In this document: piece by piece, positions 57,883 through 64,000 of the stretch
Numbering within the stretch: position 1 is the stretch's first letter
How the letters are laid out: the number at the start of each line of letters is the position of its first letter
Origin: Oceanobacillus sojae
Lineage (GTDB): Bacteria > Bacillota > Bacilli > Bacillales > Amphibacillaceae
Assembly: GCF_900162665.1 (NCBI RefSeq)
Contig: NZ_LT727812.1
Location: 979,632-1,043,631, forward strand
DNA: 64,000 nucleotides
Direction of reading: 5' to 3'
The notes under the pieces: model-generated
Database searches by the model: none
The model's input: only the letters and a program-made list of their open reading frames with translations
Told to the model about the DNA's origin: nothing
Made by a program: the position numbers and the translations under genes

Positions 57883-58790
57883 TCACTCATCTCCTTTATT
57901 GTGCGCTCTCTATCTAATTGACGTATTCTTCCCAACGGTGTTTTAGTAGAAATATTTGCTGCAAAATCTGCAGCCTCAAACAGCTTATTTACATTAACTC
58001 CTGTTTCAACTCCCATTCGTTCAAACAGATACACCAGATCTTCTGTTGCTAAATTCCCTGCTGAGCCCGGAGCAAATGGGCACCCGCCAATACCGCTGAC
58101 AGCTGTTTCGAAAATACGCACGCCTGCTAAATAAGCAGCATACGCATTCGCTATACCCAATCCTCTGGTATCATGAATATGAAAAGAAACCTTTGTGTCT
58201 CCGGCTGCATGTAATACTTTTTTGAATAAGCTGTCCACTTCATCCGGTGTTGCGATTCCAATTGTATCTGCAATTCCGATTCTGTCTGCTCCAGCCTGTA
58301 CAGCTTTTTCCACTAATTCAAGAACTTTTTCTTCCTTAACCTTGCCTTCATAGGGGCATCCAAAGCTGACTGCAATGGAAAAGCAGATTTTCATCCCTTT
58401 TGCTTTTACTTCTTTGATCACATCATTGAATATTTTGAAATTTCCATCAATGGTCATCCCCAAATTTTTATCACTGAATGTTTCCGTAGCCGAAGCTGCC
58501 CAATTTAGTTCTAATCCCTGAAAAGCGCTTGCACGCATAAACCCTCTCTGATTTGGGATTAATGCGGCTGCCTGCAATTTTTTATTATGACTGAGCTGCT
58601 TTAATACATCCTCAGCATCTGCCATCTGCGGAACTCTTTTAGGATGAACAAAAGAAGTTACCTCAATTTTTTCTAATCCTGCTTCTGTTAATTTGTCAAC
58701 AAGTTTTACTTTGTCTTCAGTTGCTATTAAATCTGGTTCAGTCTGTAATCCATCGCGGGGACTTACATCAATAATGGTCACTTGTGCCAT
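57879..58790 (-). CDS. Hydroxymethylglutaryl-CoA lyase-type enzyme
   Basis: 303 residues of the HMGL/DRE-TIM family: VSPRDGLQTEPDLI (catalytic Arg-Asp), the metal histidines in SFHIHDTRGLGIANAYAA, and the catalytic Cys in AVSGIGGCPFAPGSAGN, matching the HMG-CoA lyase signature. It cleaves HMG-CoA to acetoacetate and acetyl-CoA, or a close analogue. It overlaps the CoA-transferase by one base and dctP by 4. With the transferase it forms a two-step route from a 3-hydroxy-3-methyl dicarboxylate. Confidence 0.9.
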   Translation of the reverse strand: MAQVTIIDVSPRDGLQTEPDLIATEDKVKLVDKLTEAGLEKIEVTSFVHPKRVPQMADAEDVLKQLSHNKKLQAAALIPNQRGFMRASAFQGLELNWAASATETFSDKNLGMTIDGNFKIFNDVIKEVKAKGMKICFSIAVSFGCPYEGKVKEEKVLELVEKAVQAGADRIGIADTIGIATPDEVDSLFKKVLHAAGDTKVSFHIHDTRGLGIANAYAAYLAGVRIFETAVSGIGGCPFAPGSAGNLATEDLVYLFERMGVETGVNVNKLFEAADFAANISTKTPLGRIRQLDRERTIKEMSE

Positions 58791-59992
58791 CAGATAATTC
58801 CTCCCTCTTTTAACCTTTTAAAATCCTCATAGGAGAAGTCCAGAAACTCCTTATAGATTTCTTCGTTATGTTCACCTAATGCCGGTCCATTCGTTTCAAT
58901 TTTTCCCGGTGTTTCGGAAAGCTTGGGAACGATTCCCGGTGTTTTTACTATCTTGCCATCTTCCAGCTCAATTTCCTGTATCATATCCCGTGCACTATAA
59001 TGTGCATCATTAATAATATCCTTAATGCTGTAAATAGGACTGACCGGAACAGAGGCCTCGTCTAAGATTCGCTGTACTTCTTCAATCGGGTATTGCTTCG
59101 TCCAGGATTCAATGACGCTGTCAATATAATCAACATTATTTACTCTATCCTGATTCGTGGCATATTTTGAATCATTGGCCATATCTTCTTTTCCTATTGC
59201 TGTCATCAGCCGTTGGAAAATCCGGTCTCCATTTCCGCCAATAATGACATAAGAACCATCTGCACATAAGTATGAATTAGATGGTGCGACACCCGGCAGT
59301 GTACTTCCGGTTCTCTCACGGATCTCCCCTGTTAGATCAAACTCCGGAAGCATTCCTTCCAATAAACTAAATACAGATTCATAAAGGGCGACATCCACTT
59401 CCTGTCCTCTTTTTTCCTGATCGCGATCCCGTACCCGCAGCGCCATCAGTGTTCCAATCACTGCATATAAACCGGCTACCATGTCTCCAATAGCAATCCC
59501 GACACGAACTGGCGGCAGATCCGGATATCCCGTCAGGTATCTTAAACCTCCAACGGCCTCCGCAACACTGCCAAAACCGGCTTTTTCCCGGTAAGGACCT
59601 GTCTGCCCGTAACCGGATATTCTTGTTAATATCACCGATGGGTTTACTTTCTTTAAATCTTCATAACCCAATCCCCATCTTTCCAAAGTACCCGGCTTAA
59701 AATTTTCCAGAACAACATCTGCTTTTTTAGTCAGGTTTTTAATAATCTCCTGTCCTTCCGCCTCACGAAGGTTAACTGTGATTGATTTTTTATTACGTGA
59801 CTGGACATGCCACCAGACGGAGGTATCTTTATACATCACTCTCCAATTTCTAAGGGGATCTCCATTTGTAGGCTCTTCTACTTTGATAACCTCTGCTCCA
59901 AATTCAGAGAAAAGTTTTCCTGCAAAAGGAGCTGCTACAATATTTCCTAATTCTAATACTCTTATTCCTTCAAGAGGCTTTTTCGTCTCCAT
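58790..59992 (-). CDS. Class III CoA-transferase (CaiB/BaiF, SUGCT-like)
   Basis: 400 residues. Family motifs: GIRVLELGNIVAAPFAGKLF at the start, NKKSITVNLREAEGQEIIKN, LENFKPGTLERWGL, SGYGQTGPYREKAGF, and the catalytic Asp in VGIAIGDMVAGLYA (near 169). It moves CoA between acids by a glutamyl-like Asp anhydride. Relatives such as human SUGCT act on glutarate and 3-hydroxy-3-methylglutarate. Two bases separate it from the GntR gene. Confidence 0.9.
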   Translation of the reverse strand: METKKPLEGIRVLELGNIVAAPFAGKLFSEFGAEVIKVEEPTNGDPLRNWRVMYKDTSVWWHVQSRNKKSITVNLREAEGQEIIKNLTKKADVVLENFKPGTLERWGLGYEDLKKVNPSVILTRISGYGQTGPYREKAGFGSVAEAVGGLRYLTGYPDLPPVRVGIAIGDMVAGLYAVIGTLMALRVRDRDQEKRGQEVDVALYESVFSLLEGMLPEFDLTGEIRERTGSTLPGVAPSNSYLCADGSYVIIGGNGDRIFQRLMTAIGKEDMANDSKYATNQDRVNNVDYIDSVIESWTKQYPIEEVQRILDEASVPVSPIYSIKDIINDAHYSARDMIQEIELEDGKIVKTPGIVPKLSETPGKIETNGPALGEHNEEIYKEFLDFSYEDFKRLKEGGII

Positions 59993-59993
59993 C

Positions 59994-60638
59994 TTATCCC
60001 TCCGGCTCTTCTCTGTATAAATTCATAAAATGTGTGAAATCTCTTTCAATATGCTTTTTCATTAATTCTTTTGCGGCTTCCGCATTCTGTTCAGCAATAG
60101 CCTCCCATATTTGCTCATGGTCCACAAATGCCGTTTTCTTGTATTTCGGATCCTTATCTACAATAACCTCCCGATAAAAGCTGTTAACACCACGCAGTGT
60201 TCGAAGCATGGATATGAGAAAAGGATTCGCACTGGCTTCAATAATGATGTCATGAAAAGCTACAGTGACTCGTTTTTCATCTTGCTTTTCCTTATGAAGA
60301 ACTGTATTCTCCACTTCCTTTTTCATTAACAGCAACTGTTCATCCGTCCGCCTCAAAGCAGCATAATAAGCAGCAAGGGACTCCATCTCTATCCGGCACT
60401 CATATAGATATTGATAATCTGTAAGTGAAGGCTCCACTACTGTCACGCCGCCTGTTTTTGATAAATTCAGAAATCCTTCTTTCTCCAGCATTCTTATCGA
60501 TTCACGAATAGGGCTTCTGCTTACATTCAGCTCTTCTCCTATCTTTTCTTCAATCAATCTTTCTCCAGGTTTGAATTTTCCGATAATAATCTGCTCTCTT
60601 AAGTAATCATATACCTGACTCTTTAGTGTTTTTTTCAC
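59994..60638 (-). CDS. GntR/FadR-type (FCD) regulator of the TRAP operon
   Basis: About 215 residues from GTG 60638. The winged HTH (LKSQVYDYLREQIIIGKFKP, then EELNVSRSPIRESIRMLEKE) is followed by the all-helical FCD ligand domain with metal residues (AFHDIIIEASANPF, then FVDHEQIWEAI). The start is uncertain. GAGGTG at 60657-60662 is 18 bases before GTG 60638, but only 6 bases before an ATT at 60650. An ATG at 60692 lies inside the promoter -10 and cannot be used. The regulator probably represses its own operon. Confidence 0.85.
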   Translation of the reverse strand: MKKTLKSQVYDYLREQIIIGKFKPGERLIEEKIGEELNVSRSPIRESIRMLEKEGFLNLSKTGGVTVVEPSLTDYQYLYECRIEMESLAAYYAALRRTDEQLLLMKKEVENTVLHKEKQDEKRVTVAFHDIIIEASANPFLISMLRTLRGVNSFYREVIVDKDPKYKKTAFVDHEQIWEAIAEQNAEAAKELMKKHIERDFTHFMNLYREEPEG

Positions 60639-60663
60639 AATATTTACAATGACGATCACCTCT

Positions 60664-60678
60664 TGTATACAGTATACA
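60664..60678. promoter_or_regulatory. Operator of the GntR regulator (15-bp perfect palindrome)
   Basis: TGTATAC-A-GTATACA at 60664-60678 matches the TGTATACA-type half-sites of FCD GntR regulators. It begins about 12 bases downstream of the -10, overlapping the transcript start region, so binding would block the operon. Confidence 0.75.
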
Positions 60679-60690
60679 TTTGTATCGTTC

Positions 60691-60719
60691 ATAGTATTAC
60701 AACAAGGGCAAAAAGTCAA
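60691..60719 (-). promoter_or_regulatory. Promoter of the gntR-CoA-transferase-lyase-TRAP operon
   Basis: On the minus strand TTGACT (60714-60719), 17 bases, TACTAT (60691-60696). The expected start near 60684 is just upstream of the palindrome. Confidence 0.75.
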
Positions 60720-60782
60720 ACTATTTTAAAGATAAGAATTTTAAAATCCAAAAGTCTTTTTTTACTATAATAAATAGCAAAA

Positions 60783-60812
60783 AGAGCCCCGATCTGAACG
60801 ATACAGAGCTCT
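60783..60812 (-). terminator. Terminator of gldA
   Basis: AGAGCTCTG on the minus strand (60804-60812) pairs with CGGGGCTCT (60783-60791) including two wobbles, then TTTTTG. Confidence 0.65.
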
Positions 60813-60820
60813 CCGTATAT

Positions 60821-61912
60821 TTATTTTTTATTTAATTGATCAACTGCTAAAATAGCATTTGCAACGTCATCTGCTGTTATTTCCTTAGAAAGATTACTCA
60901 TTGTTTCTGCTTCTTGTGTAGCTGCTTCTCCAACCTTTCGTAAATCCTCATAGGATACTTCATCTAAGTGCATTTCTTTTAATGTTGTTGGTAAGCCTAA
61001 TGAACGGTAGAATTCAAGATATTTTTTGATTTCCTCCTCTGGATGCAGTTCAAGCACGAGCTGAGTCAAAGTGCCATATGCAACCTTTTCACCATGCGTC
61101 AAATGGTGAATATCCCCTTCGAGTACCGTAAAACCATTATGAATTGCATGCGCAGCAGCCAGCCCGCCACTTTCAAAACCAAGTCCTGACAACAGGGTAT
61201 TTGCCTCCACCACTGCCTCTACGTGCCTGGTCACCAGCCCTTTCTCTACTGCTTTATAAGCTGGTTTCGCATATGCAAATAGAGTTTTCTCACATGCTTC
61301 TGCAATAGCACGGGCGGCAATACTTGTTTTTCCTCCAGCCATGGCTTCTCCATTACTTTTAATCGTTGCCCTCGCTTCTACCCAAGTAGCCATTGCATCA
61401 GCAATCCCTGAAGCAAATAATCGAGGCGGTGCACCAGCGATTACCTTTGTATCAACAAGCACTAATTCCGGATTTTTATTATAAAATTTATAGGATTCAA
61501 ATACACCCTCATCATTATAGATAACAGATAAGGCACTTGTTGGTGCGTCAGTTGATGCTGTGGAAGGTACAATAACAACACTTACCTTCAGTTCATCAGC
61601 AACTGCTTTTCCGGTATCAAGTGTTTTTCCGCCACCGACACCAATTACAAAGTCCGCCTCTGCTTTCTTACCTTCCTCTGCTATACGGCTGATTTCATTT
61701 AAGGAAGCTTCTCCATTAAATGAGACAAAATGAAAATCGATATTTGCAGCTTTCAGACTGCTTTCAACGGTTTCTTTCGTAATTTCCCATACGACCTCGT
61801 CAGATATAATTAATGGTTTCTTTCCAACTGCTTCAACATATTTGCCAAGCTCTTTTAAAGCCCCTTTTCCCTGAACATATTTGCTCGGTGAAGTGTAAAT
61901 AATATTTGGCAT
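60821..61912 (-). CDS. gldA: Glycerol dehydrogenase
   Basis: 363 residues of the iron-type alcohol dehydrogenase superfamily. [16 protein letters not shown] near 95-110 binds NAD, with [13 protein letters not shown] following. The zinc ligands are in [24 protein letters not shown] and [10 protein letters not shown] (Asp and two His). It oxidises glycerol to dihydroxyacetone with NAD. It is monocistronic; the stretch 61913-62195 upstream holds only a weak promoter (TATAAT on the minus strand near 61940). Confidence 0.93.
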   Translation of the reverse strand: MPNIIYTSPSKYVQGKGALKELGKYVEAVGKKPLIISDEVVWEITKETVESSLKAANIDFHFVSFNGEASLNEISRIAEEGKKAEADFVIGVGGGKTLDTGKAVADELKVSVVIVPSTASTDAPTSALSVIYNDEGVFESYKFYNKNPELVLVDTKVIAGAPPRLFASGIADAMATWVEARATIKSNGEAMAGGKTSIAARAIAEACEKTLFAYAKPAYKAVEKGLVTRHVEAVVEANTLLSGLGFESGGLAAAHAIHNGFTVLEGDIHHLTHGEKVAYGTLTQLVLELHPEEEIKKYLEFYRSLGLPTTLKEMHLDEVSYEDLRKVGEAATQEAETMSNLSKEITADDVANAILAVDQLNKK

Positions 61913-62195
61913 ATAATCTCTCCATTCCTTAAATTTGTATTTATTATATTACACAGCTCATAACTTATTAAACATTCGTAAATTGCAGCTTGTATGTATT
62001 AAACCTAAAACCGGTTCTTCCGCTTCAGGCAAAAATAGCGGTTAAAAATAACATACATTACCACAAAAGTAAGGCTGTTAATCCAAATACATTCTCCTTC
62101 ATAATATACCCCTTTTTAATGGTTTTACTGCAAATCTTTATATACTACTTACTCTAAACACCTTATACAAGGAAACCATTTAGCGCTATATCAAA

Positions 62196-62242
62196 AAATA
62201 AACATGCAAGGATTTTTGTTTCTATCCATTGCATGTTTATTT
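62196..62242 (-). terminator. Terminator of purD
   Basis: AAATAAACATGCAA (62196-62209) and TTGCATGTTTATTT (62229-62242) form a perfect 14-bp stem with T runs. It begins immediately after the purD stop. Confidence 0.8.
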
Positions 62243-62243
62243 T

Positions 62244-63488
62244 TTATTTAGCAATATCACTCCGGTAAAAAAAGTTACCATTTAATTCTGTTTTATCCAG
62301 CTGCTGATACACTTTATCTGCTGCCTGTGACAATGTTTCTGCCCGGGCGCCGACCAGAAGTACTCTTCCCCCGTCAGATACGAGTGTTTCATCTGCTTTT
62401 TTTGTTCCTGCATGAATAATATAAGTGTCTTCTTTATCATCAAATTGCGGAATCACTCTCCCCTTGCTGTATGTACCAGGGTATCCTTTCGAAGCAAGCA
62501 CGACACCGACACAAGCCTCTTCATGCCATTCTAAATGCGGATCCTTTTTCTCCAACACATCCTGTATCACCTGAACCAGATCATTTTTCAATAATGGAAG
62601 AACAACCTGTGTTTCCGGATCTCCAAAACGAGTATTGAACTCAATTACCTTTGGGCCATTCTTTGTAAGCATTAATCCTGCATAAAGAATTCCAGTGAAA
62701 GGTCTCCCCTCTTTCATCATACCTTCCGCTGTTTTCCCAAGAATTTGTTCTACAGAAAACTGATAGACTTCCTTCGTTAAATCCGGAATCGGTGCAAAAG
62801 CTCCCATGCCTCCAGTATTTGGACCCTCATCATTATCAAACGCCCGCTTATGATCTCTTGCTGCCATCATTGGATAGACTTTGTCCTCATGCACAAAAGC
62901 CATTAAAGAAAATTCAGCACCTTCCAGATATTCTTCAATAACCACTGTAGAGCCGGCCTGATCAAAAGCTTTATCAACAAGCATCTCATCAATTGCCTGA
63001 TTTGCTTCTTCCTCCGTCATCGCCACGATAACACCTTTTCCGGCTGCTAAGCCGTCTGCTTTAATGACAATCGGAGCGCCAGTCTCGGCAATGCGTTTTT
63101 TAGCTGCCTCTGCATCCTGAAAAACACCATAGGACGCTGTAGGAATATCATATTTTTTCATAAAATCCTTAGCGTAGCTTTTGCTTCCCTCCAGCCAGGC
63201 TGCTTCCTTTGAAGGGGCAAAGATAGCAAGATTTTCTTTATGAAAGTGATCTGCGATGCCTGCATTTAATGGATTTTCCGGACCGACAATGGTTAAATCT
63301 ACTGCTGCTTCTTTGGCAAAGGACACCAGCTCTTCTATGTTCATTTCATCAATCGGGACACACTCTGCATCTTCTTCCATCCCGGCATTTCCTGGAGCGG
63401 CATAAATTTTCTCCAGCTGTTGATTTTCCTTTAATTTTTTAACAATACTATGCTCCCTGCCACCGCGACCTACTACTAGTATTTTCAT
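62244..63488 (-). CDS. purD: Phosphoribosylamine-glycine ligase
   Basis: 414 residues of the ATP-grasp family. The start MKILVVGRGGREHSIVKKL, the DGLAAGKGV loop (near 145-155) and VIEFNTRFGDPETQVVLPLL near 280 are diagnostic. It adds glycine to phosphoribosylamine in purine synthesis. GGAGG lies 7 bases before ATG. Last gene of the pur operon, as in Bacillus. Confidence 0.96.
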   Translation of the reverse strand: MKILVVGRGGREHSIVKKLKENQQLEKIYAAPGNAGMEEDAECVPIDEMNIEELVSFAKEAAVDLTIVGPENPLNAGIADHFHKENLAIFAPSKEAAWLEGSKSYAKDFMKKYDIPTASYGVFQDAEAAKKRIAETGAPIVIKADGLAAGKGVIVAMTEEEANQAIDEMLVDKAFDQAGSTVVIEEYLEGAEFSLMAFVHEDKVYPMMAARDHKRAFDNDEGPNTGGMGAFAPIPDLTKEVYQFSVEQILGKTAEGMMKEGRPFTGILYAGLMLTKNGPKVIEFNTRFGDPETQVVLPLLKNDLVQVIQDVLEKKDPHLEWHEEACVGVVLASKGYPGTYSKGRVIPQFDDKEDTYIIHAGTKKADETLVSDGGRVLLVGARAETLSQAADKVYQQLDKTELNGNFFYRSDIAK

Positions 63489-63554
63489 AGCTTATCCTCC
63501 ATTTCCAGGATCTCAAACAAATTGATTTCTTTTTCTAACCCTATATTGATTAAA

Positions 63555-63591
63555 AAGCCCCTGCATAATAAAAAAAGAAATACAGGAGCTT
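63555..63591 (-). terminator. Terminator-like hairpin between purH and purD
   Basis: AAGCTCCTGTA on the minus strand (63581-63591) pairs with TGCAGGGGCTT (63555-63565), followed by TTTAATC. It lies inside the operon, 67 bases upstream of purD. Confidence 0.55.
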
Positions 63592-63599
63592 CTATATAA

Positions 63600-64000
63600 T
63601 TAATGTTTAAAATGACGGACAGATGTATTGACCATGGCAATACCATATTGATTACATACATCAATGGAGTCCTGGTCACGTTTGGAACCGCCCGGCTGAA
63701 TAATTGCTGTGACACCAGCTTTAGCAGCTGCTTCTACAGTATCCGGCATTGGGAAAAATGCATCTGATGCAAGCACTGCTCCTTTTGCTTTATCTCCTGC
63801 CTGCTTGATTGCAATTTCCGCTGCACCAATCCGATTCATCTGACCGGCCCCTACACCAATAGTCTGTGCATCCTTGGCGAGTACAATAGCATTTGATTTC
63901 ACATGCTTTACAGCTTTCCAGGCAAATAGTAAATCAGCAATCTCTGCTTCTGTCGGCTGTTTTTCCGTTACAACCTCTAATTCATCAGCAGTTATCTCTT
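63600..64000 (-). CDS. purH: Bifunctional AICAR formyltransferase / IMP cyclohydrolase, C-terminal part
   Basis: The last 132 codons of purH run off the window's right edge. The visible part is the end of the AICAR transformylase domain: [53 protein letters not shown] and [15 protein letters not shown], ending in VRHFKH. This part makes FAICAR with 10-formyl-THF; the missing N-terminus closes the IMP ring. Confidence 0.96.
   Translation of the reverse strand, partial: EITADELEVVTEKQPTEAEIADLLFAWKAVKHVKSNAIVLAKDAQTIGVGAGQMNRIGAAEIAIKQAGDKAKGAVLASDAFFPMPDTVEAAAKAGVTAIIQPGGSKRDQDSIDVCNQYGIAMVNTSVRHFKH

Noticed and set aside
63485-63715. A 76-codon minus-strand ORF across the purH-purD gap.
   Set aside because: It is an out-of-frame reading of the end of purH plus the hairpin region.

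Overview
The window looks like chromosome of a low-GC member of the Bacillaceae. Shine-Dalgarno sites are strong AGGAGG types and intergenic DNA is AT-rich. Intrinsic terminators are frequent, and the gene families are typical of Bacillus. The right half keeps, on the minus strand, the conserved Bacillus order purH-purD ... adenine deaminase (yerA) - yerC ... pcrB-pcrA-ligA-camS (yerH) ... gatCAB - dgkB (yerQ) - rlmCD (yefA). A halophilic or alkaliphilic relative such as Oceanobacillus or Virgibacillus is my guess; nothing in the window proves the genus.

Layout. 1-3.8 kb: a structured extragenic repeat, then a short UvrA-like ABC ATPase with its own leader peptide, divergent from a MerR regulator with two HTH domains. 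3.9-9.2 kb: yoaT-yoaS-yozG, a MetE-like enzyme, the adaA-adaB alkylation repair pair, and a TetR/DUF5367 pair. 9.3-17.4 kb: a GNAT remnant, a 2-hydroxyacid dehydrogenase, a frameshifted small gene, T-box-controlled leuA, a MutS2-like protein without Smr behind an attenuator-like leader, a DUF2089 pair and GrpB. 17.5-25.4 kb: copper ATPase plus YdhK lipoprotein behind a CsoR-like site, D-serine dehydratase, a GNAT, an SDR remnant, and a pair of acidic lipoproteins. 25.7-27.7 kb: dps with a sigma-B-type promoter; an intact IS150-like element sits exactly in the loop of the dps terminator. 27.7-36.3 kb: accessory stretch with a decayed SWIM gene, a GGDEF cyclase, VanZ, a vWA and macro-domain pair, VOC and PH proteins, and a nuclease gene interrupted by one stop. 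36.3-50.5 kb: the core yer/gat/lig/pcr block, with a TPR-type HTH regulator inserted. 50.6-52.2 kb: a scar of truncated genes and an IS91-type remnant. 52.2-55 kb: ridA, yerC, adenine deaminase. 55-60.7 kb: a six-gene GntR-controlled operon coding for a TRAP transporter, a class III CoA-transferase and an HMG-CoA-lyase-type enzyme. 60.8-64 kb: glycerol dehydrogenase, purD and the 3' end of purH.

How genes work together. The best functional hypothesis is the 55-60.7 kb operon: TRAP import of a branched dicarboxylate such as 3-hydroxy-3-methylglutarate, CoA transfer, then lyase cleavage, under an autoregulating FadR-type repressor whose 15-bp perfect palindrome lies just downstream of the promoter. 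Regulatory RNA themes recur: a leucine T-box, two short leader peptides (UvrA-like and MutS2-like genes), and possible attenuation. Several accessory genes are decaying by stops or frameshifts (SWIM, nuclease, small DUF, GNAT, SDR, IS91). I saw no tRNA, rRNA, CRISPR array or prophage. Gene identities come from recognising protein motifs by eye, and no database search was run.
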